A stretch of DNA of 64,000 bases. Source: Globisporangium splendens. Its lineage: Eukaryota > Oomycota > Peronosporomycetes > Pythiales > Pythiaceae. Position 1 is the stretch's first letter, and every line of letters begins with the position of its first letter. Position numbers and translations under genes: made by a program. The stretch lies in NCBI GenBank assembly GCA_006386115.1, contig VFIW01000019.1, positions 62,001 through 126,000 of the forward strand, written 5' to 3'. The notes under the pieces were generated by a model. The model ran no database searches. It was given only the letters and a program-made list of their open reading frames with translations, and was not told the origin of the DNA. Below, one piece after another: positions 19,092 to 30,359 of the stretch.

Positions 19092-20927
19092 ATGAGGTTT
19101 CTTCGCCAATGGATCGTCCTCCTTGTCTTCGTCTGCACGCATGCGATAGCATCAAAGCCTGCGGTCGTTTCGGCGCAATGCAATGGCCGCGTGCGCAAGG
19201 ACTGGGATACGCTCTCGTCGAGTGAGAAGGCGATGTACCGCGGTGCGATCGCTGCAGCCATGGACTCGGGCGCGTACATCAAGTTTGTCGAGATCCACAC
19301 CGAGATGATGTCCGAGATGGAAGCCCATCGGCAGTGTATGTTCGTCTACTGGCACCGCTTGCTGCTCATCGTGTTCGAGAACATGCTCCGCGGCCAGGGT
19401 AGTCAGTACGCATGCGTCACGATCCCCTACTGGGATTGGATCTCGGCACATGCGCGCTTCACCAATAGCCAATGCAGCTCTGTGGCTGACTGCTCGCCGA
19501 TCCTCACTGAACTCGGAGGGGTACCCTCAGGAAGTCAGCAAGGCCAGTTGACCATCAACGGTATCCAGACCCAGGGTTACTGCGTGAGCGCGGATCCAAC
19601 CAGCCATTTCTGCCAAAGCACAAGCGCGCGGACGTTGAATCAGTGTGTGCACTGCGTGCCACGAGGTCCATGGGGCTCCGTTACGTTTCCTGGGTCTGCA
19701 AGTCTCGCTTCGGTGCGAAGCCAGCTCTTCAGCGCGAGAAACATCGCGGAAATGTCAACCGCGATTGAAAACGGCGCGCATAATGCGATCCACGCCAATC
19801 TGGCGGGTGCCATGGAGACCTTCGCGTCGAACTCGGACCCGATCTTCTACTCGCACCACGCGATGGTCGACTTGCTGCACGTCACGTTCCACCACTGCCG
19901 TGTAGGTGACGCGATGCTCACGCTGCAACAAAAAGCTCAAAACTCGATCGGCTGGACTTCCTGTGAGCGACGCGGCGGTGGTGTCTTCAACCCACTGGAC
20001 ACGGTGCTGATGCGGACGGGAGAAAACGGCGTGAACCCGACGTACGTCAGCCAGGATGCCATCATCGGACAGTACTTCCAAGGAGTGCCCAATCAGTACG
20101 CTGCACTCATGGACGTTCGTGATCTCGGTTCCAGCAGCTACTCGTACCAATTGAGTGGTGTGCTCGGCAACATGTACTCCAACTGCGACGGCAATCCTCC
20201 AGGCACGCCGGCGTCAAATGCTGAGACTTCGGCTCCAGCAGCCAGCACACCGCAAACCAGCACAAGTGGGCTTCGCCTTCCGTTCCTTAACTTTGGCAGT
20301 GGAATTGGCCAGGGAATCGCAAGCACCATCGGTCGCATCTCTGGACAGGGTCGTCGTGCACTGCGATCGGAGAGCTCATACTCGAGTTACGGCTCAGGTC
20401 CGAGCCCAGCTCCCGCCACAAAAACCACGTCGTCGTACAACTTTGCATCGCCTTCTGTGTCCTCGCCCGCGAACGCTTCGCCGTCGACGTCGACTTCTCA
20501 GACGTCCACATCCAGTTCCACGAAAACGTCATCGTCGTCTACAACGACATCAATATCGACAACTTCGTCCGTGAGCATCGTGACGACGACAACAAACGTA
20601 TATGTCAAGAAAACCGAGGACTGGTGCGACGACATGGAGAAACAAGTCAAGGCGTCTTTGAGCACAAGCAGCAACTCGGCAGGAACGAGCTCGATCGTCG
20701 AGGTGGAAAAGATGATGTGCATGTTCCAGGATCAGTGCTTGGGCGGCGTGCAAGACTACTCGGATTCGTTCAAGAAGAGCTTCATGGTCTCGACGAAGCC
20801 CCGCTGCAAGAGCATCGTTGACGACATCGCGTCTGGAAAAGACACGATCCACCTCAGCAACTGGAAAGAGACGATGACAGCGAAGTTCGGCTGTCCACAG
20901 CAGAAAAAGAGTGGATTGTATAATTAA
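19092..20927 (+). CDS. Secreted tyrosinase A with Ser/Thr linker and C-terminal Cys module
   Basis: Single exon, 611 residues. A signal peptide (about residues 1-20, hydrophobic core WIVLLVFVC) is followed by a type-3 copper domain. CuA ligands are His69 (VEIHTE), His79 (EAHRQC) and His88 (YWHR); PYWDW follows. CuB ligands are His230 and His234 (HNAIH) and His256 (SHHAMVDLLH). Tyrosinases oxidise phenols to quinones for melanin or wall cross-linking; secretion suggests a cell-wall or extracellular site. A Ser/Thr-rich linker (about residues 385-520) leads to a C-terminal module with MCMFQDQCLGG, PRCK and FGCP, shared with the other three tyrosinases. Active-site residues are complete, so the enzyme is probably functional. 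Confidence 0.92.
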   Translation: MRFLRQWIVLLVFVCTHAIASKPAVVSAQCNGRVRKDWDTLSSSEKAMYRGAIAAAMDSGAYIKFVEIHTEMMSEMEAHRQCMFVYWHRLLLIVFENMLRGQGSQYACVTIPYWDWISAHARFTNSQCSSVADCSPILTELGGVPSGSQQGQLTINGIQTQGYCVSADPTSHFCQSTSARTLNQCVHCVPRGPWGSVTFPGSASLASVRSQLFSARNIAEMSTAIENGAHNAIHANLAGAMETFASNSDPIFYSHHAMVDLLHVTFHHCRVGDAMLTLQQKAQNSIGWTSCERRGGGVFNPLDTVLMRTGENGVNPTYVSQDAIIGQYFQGVPNQYAALMDVRDLGSSSYSYQLSGVLGNMYSNCDGNPPGTPASNAETSAPAASTPQTSTSGLRLPFLNFGSGIGQGIASTIGRISGQGRRALRSESSYSSYGSGPSPAPATKTTSSYNFASPSVSSPANASPSTSTSQTSTSSSTKTSSSSTTTSISTTSSVSIVTTTTNVYVKKTEDWCDDMEKQVKASLSTSSNSAGTSSIVEVEKMMCMFQDQCLGGVQDYSDSFKKSFMVSTKPRCKSIVDDIASGKDTIHLSNWKETMTAKFGCPQQKKSGLYN

Positions 20928-21295
20928 GTCAAACGCAGCCGGGTGGATAGAAGCCCAGACGTACCGCTGCGTTGTGTGTGTGTGTGTGTGCAAAGTAGTA
21001 ATGTGACGAATAATCGTCAGTGAGTGCGTAAAAGGAAAAGGTAAACAACGTTGCAGCAAACCTGTCACCCTGAAATTCGTTTGTGCATATTTGACGCGTC
21101 GTACAATCCATTTATCGCGTATTCGCACTGCTCGTTGCGGACAGCGACCTGGCACACAGCAACAACACACAAAGCACTCGGTGTCTGAAGAAAGCGCAAT
21201 TTTCACCTGTAACCAACTGCATTTTTCTTCTTGTTCTCGTTCTGTTGTTTTGTCGATGGAATGTGCTTTTTTGGCTGCAATGTCCTCGAATGCAG
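20928..21295. other. Short convergent intergenic with GT microsatellite
   Basis: Lies between the stops of tyrosinase A and the crooked-neck gene. It holds a (GT)9 run at about 20973-20990 and otherwise only 3' flanking sequence. Confidence 0.7.
20973..20990. repeat. (GT)n microsatellite
   Basis: An uninterrupted run of GT dinucleotides about 45 bp downstream of the tyrosinase A stop codon. Confidence 0.85.
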
Positions 21296-23434
21296 CTACT
21301 CCATGTCGTCCGTCTCGGCACTTGATGCCGCTTCTTCTTCCTCCCGAGCGCGCTTCTTGAGTTTCCACATTTGCGCGGCTTGCAGCAGTTTGAGGTGGGA
21401 TTGCGCTTGCTCGTCGTCTGGGAAGATGTAGTCCGTGTATTCCTCCATTCCCAACTCCGTCTGCCGAACAAAAAGAATATACGAAACAGTGAGTATTGCT
21501 ACAAGCAAACAAAATGAAAACCAACCAGCAAGACGCAAGTGTATACATACCCCGTCTTGCGCGTACGCCATTCGCTGCTTCGTAACGCGACGCGGCATCA
21601 TGCCCTTGATCTTCTTGATCACCTGCGCATCCTTCTTCTCAAGCTTATCTTCCATCGCGAGCCACGTCTCCAGGCACAGCACGCGCTCTTCCTTTTTCTC
21701 CTCTGACACCTGTTCTTTTAAATATCGCAGCGCGCGCTCAAACACCTCACGTGCCGTCTCCTGGTCGTACGTCGCCTCGAATTGCGCAAAGCTGATCCAG
21801 ACCTTGACGTGCTTGGTGCGCTCGAGCAGCCGCTCGTAGAGCGCTCGCGTGTTGTCGATCTCTTCGTTCTCGATCTCAAAGTCAATGTACGCCTTCCAGA
21901 TCATCTCGGGCATGTCCAGCACCGGCTGCTTGATCGCCAACTCGTAGATCGCGCGCGCACGCTCTGTTTCCCCGACCTGCACCTCCAGGTTCGCGTACTT
22001 TTGCCACGTTTCGCAATTCTGCTGGTCGAACAGCAAGTACTGGGTGTAAATCTTGCGACACCGGTCGATCTCACCCATCATGAGCTCCAGCTCAATGTAG
22101 CTGCGGAACAGTTTCTTCTTCGGACACTTGCCGAGACTCTCGCCGAACGCGAGGCGTGCTGCCTGGACATCGCGCTGTCGGATCAGGAACTTCGCGTATA
22201 GGATCCAGACCTTTGCAAACGTGAACTTGTCGTGTGGGATCAGCGAGAGACACGTCTTGTACACCTGACGGCACCGCTCAGGCGATTCCTCGGCCACAAG
22301 CAGCTCCTCAAAGAGCGCGTACTTGATCCACAGGTAAATGTATCGTCGCCAGAACTTCTTTTCGGCAATCGGTGGCACATTCGCGATCGCGCGTTCATAG
22401 ACTTCGCGCACGAGACCGAAGCTCTGCTTCACGACGGCTTCATTCTCCTCGAGCTTGATGTACTCGAGCCACGAATCGTAGTCGAGCGGATTCGCGGCGA
22501 CCTGCTGCTCGTACACGACGCGGCGCTTCGCGATCACGACTTCCTCGATGCGGTTCTTGTCACCATGCTGCTTCTCGAACGTGATGAACGCGCTGTACAA
22601 CTGCGGCGCGTCCTCCTTTGGCAGTTTGTCGAGCGCGTACTTGTAGATCGCACGCGCGCGCTCAGTCTCGCGGCAGCGCTCTTCAAAGGACGCAAACGCA
22701 ATGTAGATCTGTTCGGATTTCTCGTCGTCGCGGAGCTCTTCGAGCGCGCGCTCGTACACGCGGCGCGCATTCGCCAACTGGTGTTGCTGTCGTTCTTCCC
22801 ATTTCGCAAACTTCATGTACGATTTCTCGCTCGGATGGCATGCCACGTACCGTTCGTAGAGCGCGCGTGCGCGTTCGATCTCTTTGGCACGCAGTTCCAG
22901 CTTGATGTACGAGTACCACGCCTGGTCGTCGGGCTGCCACTCCATCCAGCGCTCAAAGATGCGGCGCGCACCGTTCAGGTTGCCCACCATCTCCTCCATG
23001 AACGCGTACTTGTACCAGAACTGCGCGATGCGCGGCAGCAGCGTCACGGCGCGGTCCCAGACGTTGCGCGCGTGGTTGACAAACTTGTGGCGCATCTCCA
23101 TCTCGGCGTACTTGAGCCAGACCGTCGGCGTCTTGTAGTCGATGTCGATCGCGCGCTCAAAGATCGAGCGTGCGCGCGTGAACTCCTGCTGGCTTTCCTC
23201 CCACTGCGCGTACTTCATCCATGTCCCCATGTGGTGGCGCTGGCTGCGGATCTCGTCCTCGAACGCCTTGCGCTTGCTCATGCGGTATTCATTGAGCTCC
23301 TCGCTGTCGGTGATGCGACGCCGCGTCGCCTTCACGGCCTCTTCCTTGCGCTCGTGCGCCTCGAGCAGGATCTGCTCGGCCGTGATCTGGATCGGCGCCG
23401 GCGCGCGGTTCTTCACCACGCTCTTCTTCATCAT
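21296..23434 (-). CDS. CRNKL1: Crooked-neck-like splicing factor (HAT repeats)
   Basis: Exons 23434-21551 and 21460-21296 give 682 residues, close to the usual length of the family. The product is built of tandem HAT repeats (examples: [59 protein letters not shown]), beginning after [15 protein letters not shown] and ending with [11 protein letters not shown], both signatures of Crooked neck/Clf1. It is a scaffold of the Prp19-associated (NTC) part of the spliceosome and acts in the nucleus. The 90-bp intron has no in-frame stop, so a retained transcript would add 30 hydrophobic residues. Start: tandem ATGs at 23434 and 23431; the upstream open frame has no ATG. High confidence. Confidence 0.95.
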   Translation of the reverse strand: MMKKSVVKNRAPAPIQITAEQILLEAHERKEEAVKATRRRITDSEELNEYRMSKRKAFEDEIRSQRHHMGTWMKYAQWEESQQEFTRARSIFERAIDIDYKTPTVWLKYAEMEMRHKFVNHARNVWDRAVTLLPRIAQFWYKYAFMEEMVGNLNGARRIFERWMEWQPDDQAWYSYIKLELRAKEIERARALYERYVACHPSEKSYMKFAKWEERQQHQLANARRVYERALEELRDDEKSEQIYIAFASFEERCRETERARAIYKYALDKLPKEDAPQLYSAFITFEKQHGDKNRIEEVVIAKRRVVYEQQVAANPLDYDSWLEYIKLEENEAVVKQSFGLVREVYERAIANVPPIAEKKFWRRYIYLWIKYALFEELLVAEESPERCRQVYKTCLSLIPHDKFTFAKVWILYAKFLIRQRDVQAARLAFGESLGKCPKKKLFRSYIELELMMGEIDRCRKIYTQYLLFDQQNCETWQKYANLEVQVGETERARAIYELAIKQPVLDMPEMIWKAYIDFEIENEEIDNTRALYERLLERTKHVKVWISFAQFEATYDQETAREVFERALRYLKEQVSEEKKEERVLCLETWLAMEDKLEKKDAQVIKKIKGMMPRRVTKQRMAYAQDGVCIHLRLAGWFSFCLLVAILTVSYILFVRQTELGMEEYTDYIFPDDEQAQSHLKLLQAAQMWKLKKRAREEEEAASSAETDDME

Positions 23435-23792
23435 CTTGGCGGCAGTCGGGATCGCAGGAAGAGAGAGAGAGGCGACGGTAGTGGGAAGTAGATGGCGCTG
23501 ATGGGGATGTTCACGTGTGTGCAGGAAGAGACTCACAGGCACAGTCACACCGAGAGAAACAAGCGTCTCCTTCGGGCTTTTTCTGTTAGATGCCGCGGTT
23601 TGCAGACTTGCTCACCCCCACCCACTCCAAAAGAAAATGGGACACGCACTTAAGCACGAACAACGCATCGAACTTAATTTAGAAAGTGCGCCGCACACCT
23701 AGTGTGGATATACGAACCTAATACCATAAAGTGCGCTGCATGCCATTTGGATGGACGGAAACCGTACTTATGCTGCAAGTGTCATGTTCACT
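23435..23792. other. Divergent upstream region
   Basis: Between the crooked-neck gene and the membrane-protein gene. It holds a short GA run near 23459-23470. The frame running from 23702 is open but has no ATG (see next entry). Confidence 0.5.
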
Positions 23793-24381
23793 ATGAGCCG
23801 AGTGACAGGAATGGGAGAAGTTCGCATGGCGAGCAGCGCGTGCTGCATCTGCACCACACCAAGTCGCGGCACATCGTCGACCACGCGTTCTCATTCGTCA
23901 TGGGCAACCTGGCGATCGTGTGCTGGGCAGGATGTACGCCGGTCGCACATGCGAGAAGCCGCTCGTGGGGTTCCTGGTGATCCTGGGATGCCTGGCGCCC
24001 TTTGCGATGTGCACACCGGTCCTCGTGCGGCAGTGGCTCTATCTGCACCTGCGACTCAACATGGTCACGTGCGGCATCCTGTTCATGACGCTGCTGTTTG
24101 GCGTGTGGCTCTTTGTCGGGCAGCGCTGGGCGTTCGAGTCCTCGCCGCGCAACTGCGACGACGAGCTCAGCACCGCGACAAATGCCGTCGTGTTCATCGC
24201 GTACGCCGCGACGCTGCTGTACATGGCCAAGCTGATCTGGTACGTGCTGCTGCGCGCGCGCTACAAGTACAGCGCGCTGTGTGCGTCCTGCTGGACGGAT
24301 CCGTACCCGAACGCGCTGCGCGTCTCGGACGACGAGTTTGTCCACTTGGAGGCCATCGTCGTGGTCTCGGACCCCAACTGA
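23793..24381 (+). CDS. Uncharacterised multipass membrane protein, apparent frameshifts
   Basis: From ATG 23932 an intact frame of 149 residues runs to a stop at 24379-24381, with three hydrophobic segments ([55 protein letters not shown]) and a Cys-containing tail ([10 protein letters not shown]). Upstream, a second frame (about 23830-23927) has equally strong GC3 bias and encodes [20 protein letters not shown], a plausible earlier membrane segment. It lies one base out of phase and has no ATG. The only ATGs (23793, 23811, 23826) are in a third frame. Two single-base losses would restore one protein. Either the gene is decaying, the sequence has indels, or splicing is unusual. No family recognised. 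Confidence 0.5.
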
Positions 24382-25405
24382 CCCGTGGACACACAACCGA
24401 CAAATGCAAACAGTACAGTCCGTAAACCAGTGAGAGCGACCGACGTAAACCGAGGTCAAGGGTGTGCACAGAGAGAGGCCAACAGCGTGCATAGAGAACC
24501 TCCGAACTGCGACTGCAAGCAGGCTGTCCGCAGGTCTAAAGTAACATCAGAGGCTGGCGTATGCATATGAGCATGCACTGCCAGCATCTCGATCGCTGGG
24601 GATCGTCATGTATTGTGTATTTAACTAATATCAGTAGATGACTCATTGGGAGACAACTGTACCTGCTGCTGCAGGCACAATCCCACCTTGCGGAAGGGCA
24701 TCCAGATTCCAAAATAAACAGATTGCAGCACAGCTGAAGCTCCTAATGGCCAATACGGAGACGTGTTGAAATGAACTATGAGCAGAAGTGCTTAGGGATT
24801 GCTCGAAATGCAAATAAAGACAGCAAATTCGGTAGCAATGCGCTGCGCTTGCACTGATTAGCCGCTCTCTATTGCTCGCGCGTGCGCATTACGGCACTTT
24901 TTTGGCAACCAGTTTGCCCTTCCAAACGCATCATTTTTTCAAACGATCGGGTAGGAGCCAAGACTCTGTATTTGCATATCTTCCTTCTCATTCGATCCGT
25001 CATGTGGCACAACATCAAGTTCTTTAACACACAGAAAGACCTTTGCATTTGCATATTTGCACCTATGCGGACATCGAGTTGCTCAGTGAACAGAAACCAG
25101 CCACAGTCCAACGCTGGACTGGGTTGTCGACCACACAAAAAACCGTTTTCCTCAGGATATGTATTTATAAAGTATGACTTCCAGTATTGTCCTAATTGAT
25201 GAACGTTTGAGGTACAAATAAATTAAAGTATCATATAAAGGTACAGAGTATTGTAGGATGGTTTCGGAGCGCTGGACATGCCCTACAAATGGGAGAAGGA
25301 AGGCAGTGGGGTGTCGCGTGCCTGGCGCTGCTGCCTATATTCGTTCCTCGTGTCTATTGTCATCCGCGGATCCCAGCGCTGCGTGCGTCCTTCCTCTGTT
25401 GACGG
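24382..25405. other. 1-kb intergenic, no gene recognised
   Basis: AT-richer spacer. A frame at 24882-25199 and its antisense are Phe/Ile/Cys-rich without motifs or codon bias; not called. Confidence 0.55.
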
Positions 25406-25417
25406 TCATTCCATTTT
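25406..25417 (+). promoter_or_regulatory. Inr-like core promoter of aspartyl protease gene
   Basis: TCATTCCATTTT, an Inr followed by an FPR-like T-run one base closer than the consensus, about 80 bp before the ATG at 25487. Confidence 0.45.
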
Positions 25418-25486
25418 ACGTAGCGTCCAGCGCGCAGTGCGGCGGCCATTAGTCACTCCGTCTCCGCGGACGTACCTCACCAGATC

Positions 25487-27396
25487 ATGCAGGTGGCGTG
25501 GCTCCTTCTCCTCGCCCTGAGCGCCGGCAACAGCGGCGTCCAAGCCGCGACCTCCAGCTCCAGCATCATGCAGCAGAAACTCTATGGGCTCGCGTCGGGC
25601 CTCGCCTACTACATGCAAGTGAACATCGGCCAGCCGCTCTATGCCACGTCCACCGCGAGCACCGCCACCGTACGTACCTCCCATTGCTCTTCGTGTGCAT
25701 GGAGAAAGCAGACAGACTAACAATGCCTGCATGTGCCTTACAGAACCAGTTCAATTTATTAGTGGACACGGGCTCGGCGAACACAGCAGTGGTGACGGCC
25801 GACTGTTGCTCGCTCACCAACACGGCGCTCTACTCGTGCTCGGCGTCGTCGACGTGCGTCACCAAGAGCACGTCCGTGAGCGTGAGCTACATCACAGGCG
25901 CGTGGAGCGGGGACCTGGTCCAGGACACGTTCTCGGGCGATGGACTCGGTATCATCGAGAGCATGCCATTCACAGAGATCACGGAGCAGTCCAACTTCAT
26001 TCAGTCCGGGTACGACGGGATCGTCGGTCTCGGGTACAAGTCGATCGCGTCGCCGTCGTCGAACCCGCCGACGCCGTATTTCGACATAATTCAGAGCGTG
26101 CGCAACCTCCCGAATGTGTTCAGTCTGCTCATGTGCGGCTCGCTTCAGGCGCTCGCACTGCCCAACTCGACGCTGAACACTGAAGAAGATTTGTATGCTG
26201 GAGAGTTCATTATGGGCAGCACTGAGGGTACGAGCGGTCAGCGGTATTACAAGGACGATCTCGTGTACACGCCACTGGTGCACGAAAAGTGGTTCAACGT
26301 GATCGTGACAGACATCAAGGTCTCCGGTACGAGTCTCGGGCTTGACTGCAAGGAGATCAACACGCCTCGCAGCATTGTCGACTCGGGCACGAGTAACATG
26401 GCGTTCCCGTCGGCGGTGTACAGTGCGGTCGTCTCGCAACTCAAGACCAACGTGCGCAAGATCATTCCGTCGGCGCCTGATAGCTTTTTCAACGACGACG
26501 TCCCATGCTGCTCGACACTTTGCGATCCAACGAACGCCAGCTCCGCGCTGTACACGCTGCCGGCACTGTCCATCTCGCTCGCAATCGACGGCGGCAAGGA
26601 ACAGATTACGATCTCGGTGCCGCCCGAGTACATTTGGCGCCCGCTTCTCGTGAGTACGACCTCGGGCGTGCGTGCGTGCCGCGTCTTTGGGATCTCGGAA
26701 AGCGACATCACGCTGCTCGGCGACGTGTTCATGGACGGTTTGTTCACGGTCCACGATCGTAAATCGTCGCAACTCGGGTTTGGCGTCGCTAGTTCGTGTC
26801 CCAATGGTGTCACGTCGTCGAAAACGGTGACCAAGGAATCGCTGAGTTCGGTCGACAATTTCTGTGATTGTGTGTCGTCAAGTGACCGGAAGAGCAGCTT
26901 GCTGAGCAGCTACTGGCCTGTGGGCAGTGGCAAGCCGTGCTTTTTCTGGCAATGGTGGATGTACATCGTGATCGTGAGCATTGTGTTGATCATCATCGCA
27001 CTCATCGCTGTGTTCTACATTTCGTGGCGACGACGAAAGCTGCTGAAGGAGCTGCACCAGATTCGAAGCGACAACCAGCGCGCGGTGGACCGTCAATTAT
27101 CGAACGGGCTCGACCAAAACCTGCTCACGCCCAGCTCCAAGGACGGGACCCCGACGGCAGCGCTGCCGATCCTGATTCACTCGGTGTCCCACGAAAACCT
27201 CAACCGGATCAACTCGAGCAGTATCCGAAGTATCTCGTCTTCGAACGGCGGCTACGAACCTCCACCGACTCCATTGGTGCTGTCGTCAGGGAAAACGAAC
27301 GACAGCCGTTCGTCTTCGTCTGCTTCCCTCTCAGCAAAAGAGACCACGACATTGGAACCAGCGGCTCACCACAATCGAGCTGAAGAGAGCGTGTGA
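25487..27396 (+). CDS. Membrane-anchored pepsin-like aspartyl protease (A1 family)
   Basis: Exons 25487-25669 and 25744-27396 (74-bp intron) give 611 residues. A signal peptide (residues 1-20) precedes a pepsin fold: first catalytic motif LLVDTGSAN (Asp69), flap-region Tyr in SVSYITGAW, GYDGIVGLGY, and second catalytic motif IVDSGTSN (Asp274). ILGD-like LLGDVFMDGLFTVHD is also present. One transmembrane helix at about 465-490 (YIVIVSIVLIIIALIAVFYI) is followed by basic RRRK and a 125-residue Ser-rich cytoplasmic tail. This is the layout of membrane-bound, BACE-like A1 proteases known in oomycetes, which would cut surface or secretory-pathway substrates. Both catalytic Asp are intact. Confidence 0.9.
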
Positions 27397-27763
27397 GGCA
27401 GTCTCGCTACTTGCAAACTAGACTAGATAGGTACCCAATCTCCCAACTCGAGCAATGCGATCAGTATTATAATAAACTATGATATAACAATATACCAACA
27501 AAGTATCTCTCGAAGCTTCTAGGTACCATTTCCACAGGAACGTCAACTGTTGCAATGGGGTACTATTAGTAGAATAGTACTCCACAGGCCATTGCTAAGA
27601 TAGTCTACGGTGCTGCCTCACCCTCATCAATACATCTACCTTCATAAATAGATTTGCCTGAGCTGTAGATCCGACAGTTGGCCGCTGAAATCGAATCCCA
27701 GAGGTTTTGGTTCAGAATGGATCGCGTCTGTGGAGACAATTGAATTAACCGACAACGGTGCGC
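27397..27763. other. Short intergenic, no gene recognised
   Basis: 3' flank of the protease gene and upstream region of the TPR gene. AT-rich around 27460-27500. No clear Inr motif. Confidence 0.6.
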
Positions 27764-29173
27764 ATGACGATGCGCTCGAGACTTCTGGTGGCGGCGGCTA
27801 CGCGCGCTGCGTCCCGTTCGCGATGCGATGCGGCAGTGCTCTACCGGCCAGCTGTGCGTGCATTCACCACGGTGGGTGCGACGCCTGGTTCGCTGCGCCA
27901 CAACTTCGCCGACACGAAGATTGGGATCGGGTACTTGCAAGTGACCCCGGAGGAGATCCAAGCCGAGCAGGAGCTGCTGCAGTTCCTGCCCGAGTTCCAG
28001 CAGGCGACGACCATTCTGCACGGCGAGAGCGACGAGTACGTGGGGCTGACGAACTCGAAGAAGGCGTCGCTGGCGATCCCGCAGCTGGAGCGCGCGGTCG
28101 AGATCTGTCGCTCGTCCATGGGCTACCAGAGCGTGTACCTGCTCGCGGGCTTGCGCCATTTGTTTCTCACGTACTTTTTGCAGGGCAATTACGAGATGGC
28201 GAACAAAGTGATGCACGAGCGCGGCGAGCTGATGAGCTGGCCAATCACCGAGCAAGAACGCGTGCTGCGCATGTTCCTGCGTGAAAACGAACCGACGTCG
28301 GCATTGGAGTGGTGCCAAAAGGATGTATTTACGTCGCTGTTCCCGAAGGACGAGACGATGCCGTTGAAGTGGACGATCTACGAGTTGATCAGCAAGAGTC
28401 TGCGTGATGGCAACGACGGTATCCTTGACGCAAACGACCCGTTGTTCACGAAGGCGGTCGAGGTGCTGCGTTGTAAGAAGGACATGATCACAGAGCAACA
28501 TGGTGCAGCTGACGACTCACTATTGAGTCGAGATATCCCGTACCTGATGTCTCAGTATGCCTCGCTCTGCGTTGTCTCCAGCGGTGCGCTCTCGACCATG
28601 CCGGATGAGCTGAGCGATCAGCAGCTTGTGTCGTTGGACCAGGCCGAAGTGCTCTGGAAAGAAGCGCTGACGTGGGTTGAAAAGACAACTTCGGACGAAG
28701 GCAAAGACGACATCATGTCGGGCGTCGATGCGCCGTTTGAAGCGTGGACGGAAACCAACCTGGGCGAGCTCTTGCTGCGCAAGAAGAAGCCCGAAGAAGC
28801 CATGGAGCACCTCGGAAAGGCGCTCAAGATCCAACAGCGCGAAAAGGGCGGCAATGCGCTGGCATTGAGCCGCATCTTGGGCAAAATCGCCGAGGGTTGC
28901 CACGCGGTGGGCCAAGCAGTGTCGGCTGAAGGGCTTTTCACAACTGCTGTCGAGTCGTTTGAGAAGGAAAAGTCCCTGTCGATCGCGGACCAAGTCGAGT
29001 ATGCGCGTGTGCTGCGCGCCTACGGCGACTTGCTGCGAAACTGGGAGAAGCGCGAAGCTGGGGCGGAACAAAAGTACAAGCAAGCGAACGACGTCGAGGT
29101 GGAGATCGCGCGACGATGCCAAGAACGCGACTGCCGCTCCCCACTGCACCCAGCGTTCTATTTGCCACTTTAA
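27764..29173 (+). CDS. Probable mitochondrial TPR protein
   Basis: Single exon, 469 residues from ATG 27764 (a second ATG follows at 27770). The first 35 residues are Arg/Ala/Ser-rich without acidic residues (MTMRSRLLVAAATRAASRSR), a typical mitochondrial targeting sequence. The body is helical with TPR-like repeats toward the C-terminus (TNLGELLLRKKKPEEAMEHL; RILGKIAEGCHAVGQAVSAE; VEYARVLRAYGDLLRNWEKR). The arrangement is reminiscent of TTC19-like proteins, but I cannot assign an orthologue. Inferred role: protein-protein scaffold inside mitochondria. Confidence 0.8.
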   Translation: MTMRSRLLVAAATRAASRSRCDAAVLYRPAVRAFTTVGATPGSLRHNFADTKIGIGYLQVTPEEIQAEQELLQFLPEFQQATTILHGESDEYVGLTNSKKASLAIPQLERAVEICRSSMGYQSVYLLAGLRHLFLTYFLQGNYEMANKVMHERGELMSWPITEQERVLRMFLRENEPTSALEWCQKDVFTSLFPKDETMPLKWTIYELISKSLRDGNDGILDANDPLFTKAVEVLRCKKDMITEQHGAADDSLLSRDIPYLMSQYASLCVVSSGALSTMPDELSDQQLVSLDQAEVLWKEALTWVEKTTSDEGKDDIMSGVDAPFEAWTETNLGELLLRKKKPEEAMEHLGKALKIQQREKGGNALALSRILGKIAEGCHAVGQAVSAEGLFTTAVESFEKEKSLSIADQVEYARVLRAYGDLLRNWEKREAGAEQKYKQANDVEVEIARRCQERDCRSPLHPAFYLPL

Positions 29174-30359
29174 GAACGGGAAACAACAGAGAGGGTCTGT
29201 GTCGAAGGGCATTGGTGTCAGGCGTGATACGAATTCTGAAAAATGTACTCGGGTTCGTTGTATGCGAATGTATCCTTTGTGTTGCGTTTTTGCTTGCTTG
29301 TTTGCTGGGTTCGCCTGGATGGACCGGAGGAAATGTGTCAGCTCAAGTTCTGTGCCTGCTGCAATCTCATGATCGCACAAACTCACTGGGTCTTCCCTTC
29401 AAGTGCGTCGCGTCAAAAGTGACTGGGTCTGCCAACCTTTTTCCGAGGTCTCGAACGGCATCGTTCTTTCCATGGATAAACACTCAAAAGGGGTGTGCCT
29501 CACGCCACGAAAGTGATCTCATGGCCATTTTCTTCCGCGACACTGCATGAAAGCATCACCAGCGACCACAAATTCAGAAACTCGCTAAACTAATGGTTTT
29601 GTGGGTTCAAACAGAAGAAAATGCCCAACTCAGGTGGATTGTGAGGAACGGCAGTTTGTTTACAAGGCGTACGTATTATGCGACATCGTGCCGAAATGCA
29701 GTGCCATCATCTATCGTTCGGCTCATATTCATTTTGTGAACGCAACTTGATGCAAAAGCCATCGCAATAATAGGCATAGTGGCGATGATTACGACCAGCA
29801 TTTGCTTTCTGATGGCCACAGTTAAAATGTGCAAAAATAGGAATCAACTTTGCCGGAAAGGAAACAAAGCAAGTTAGTCAGTCGTGACTGTAAAAGCGCA
29901 GGCACATTACAATTTTGAAGAACCGAAACACAAAGTTTATTCCATTTTGATGTACTTTCCAGTAGAAGGAGTTCAGCTCTCCTCTGCTGATCCTCTCGCG
30001 AATAGAAATACTCCCTCAGCAAACGCACGCCGCTATTTCGTAGGATATCGCGCACTGAGTCCGCAACCTCTACCATACATTCTAGCTTCGTTAATCAAGA
30101 ACAGCAAAATCAGCCAAAATGTCCCCATTCAGATCAAATCTATCTCGTTTGGGTCTTATTATGTTAAGACGTCCCTTTTTCGCTGTTTATTGTGCTTCCA
30201 ATCGTACTTAATCCATGTGCAACTGTTCCACTTTCGTACCATCTTCCCTCCCGTTAAAGTATCGAGGGAACAAACCAGGAAAAAGCGAAAAAGCAACCAG
30301 TCGCACCTCCACTTGCACGCGCTCACGAGAACGAAGCAGGCAAACGAGTAGGAACCGCC
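29174..30359. other. 1.2-kb intergenic, no gene recognised
   Basis: Between head-to-tail TPR and J-domain genes. Several short frames without motifs; AT-richer than flanking exons. Confidence 0.6.

Noticed and set aside
22232..23491. Plus-strand open frame of 419 codons
   Set aside because: Antisense shadow of the crooked-neck gene; no motif.
24869..25199. Small gene on either strand in the gap before the protease
   Set aside because: AT-rich codons unlike the other genes and no motif.
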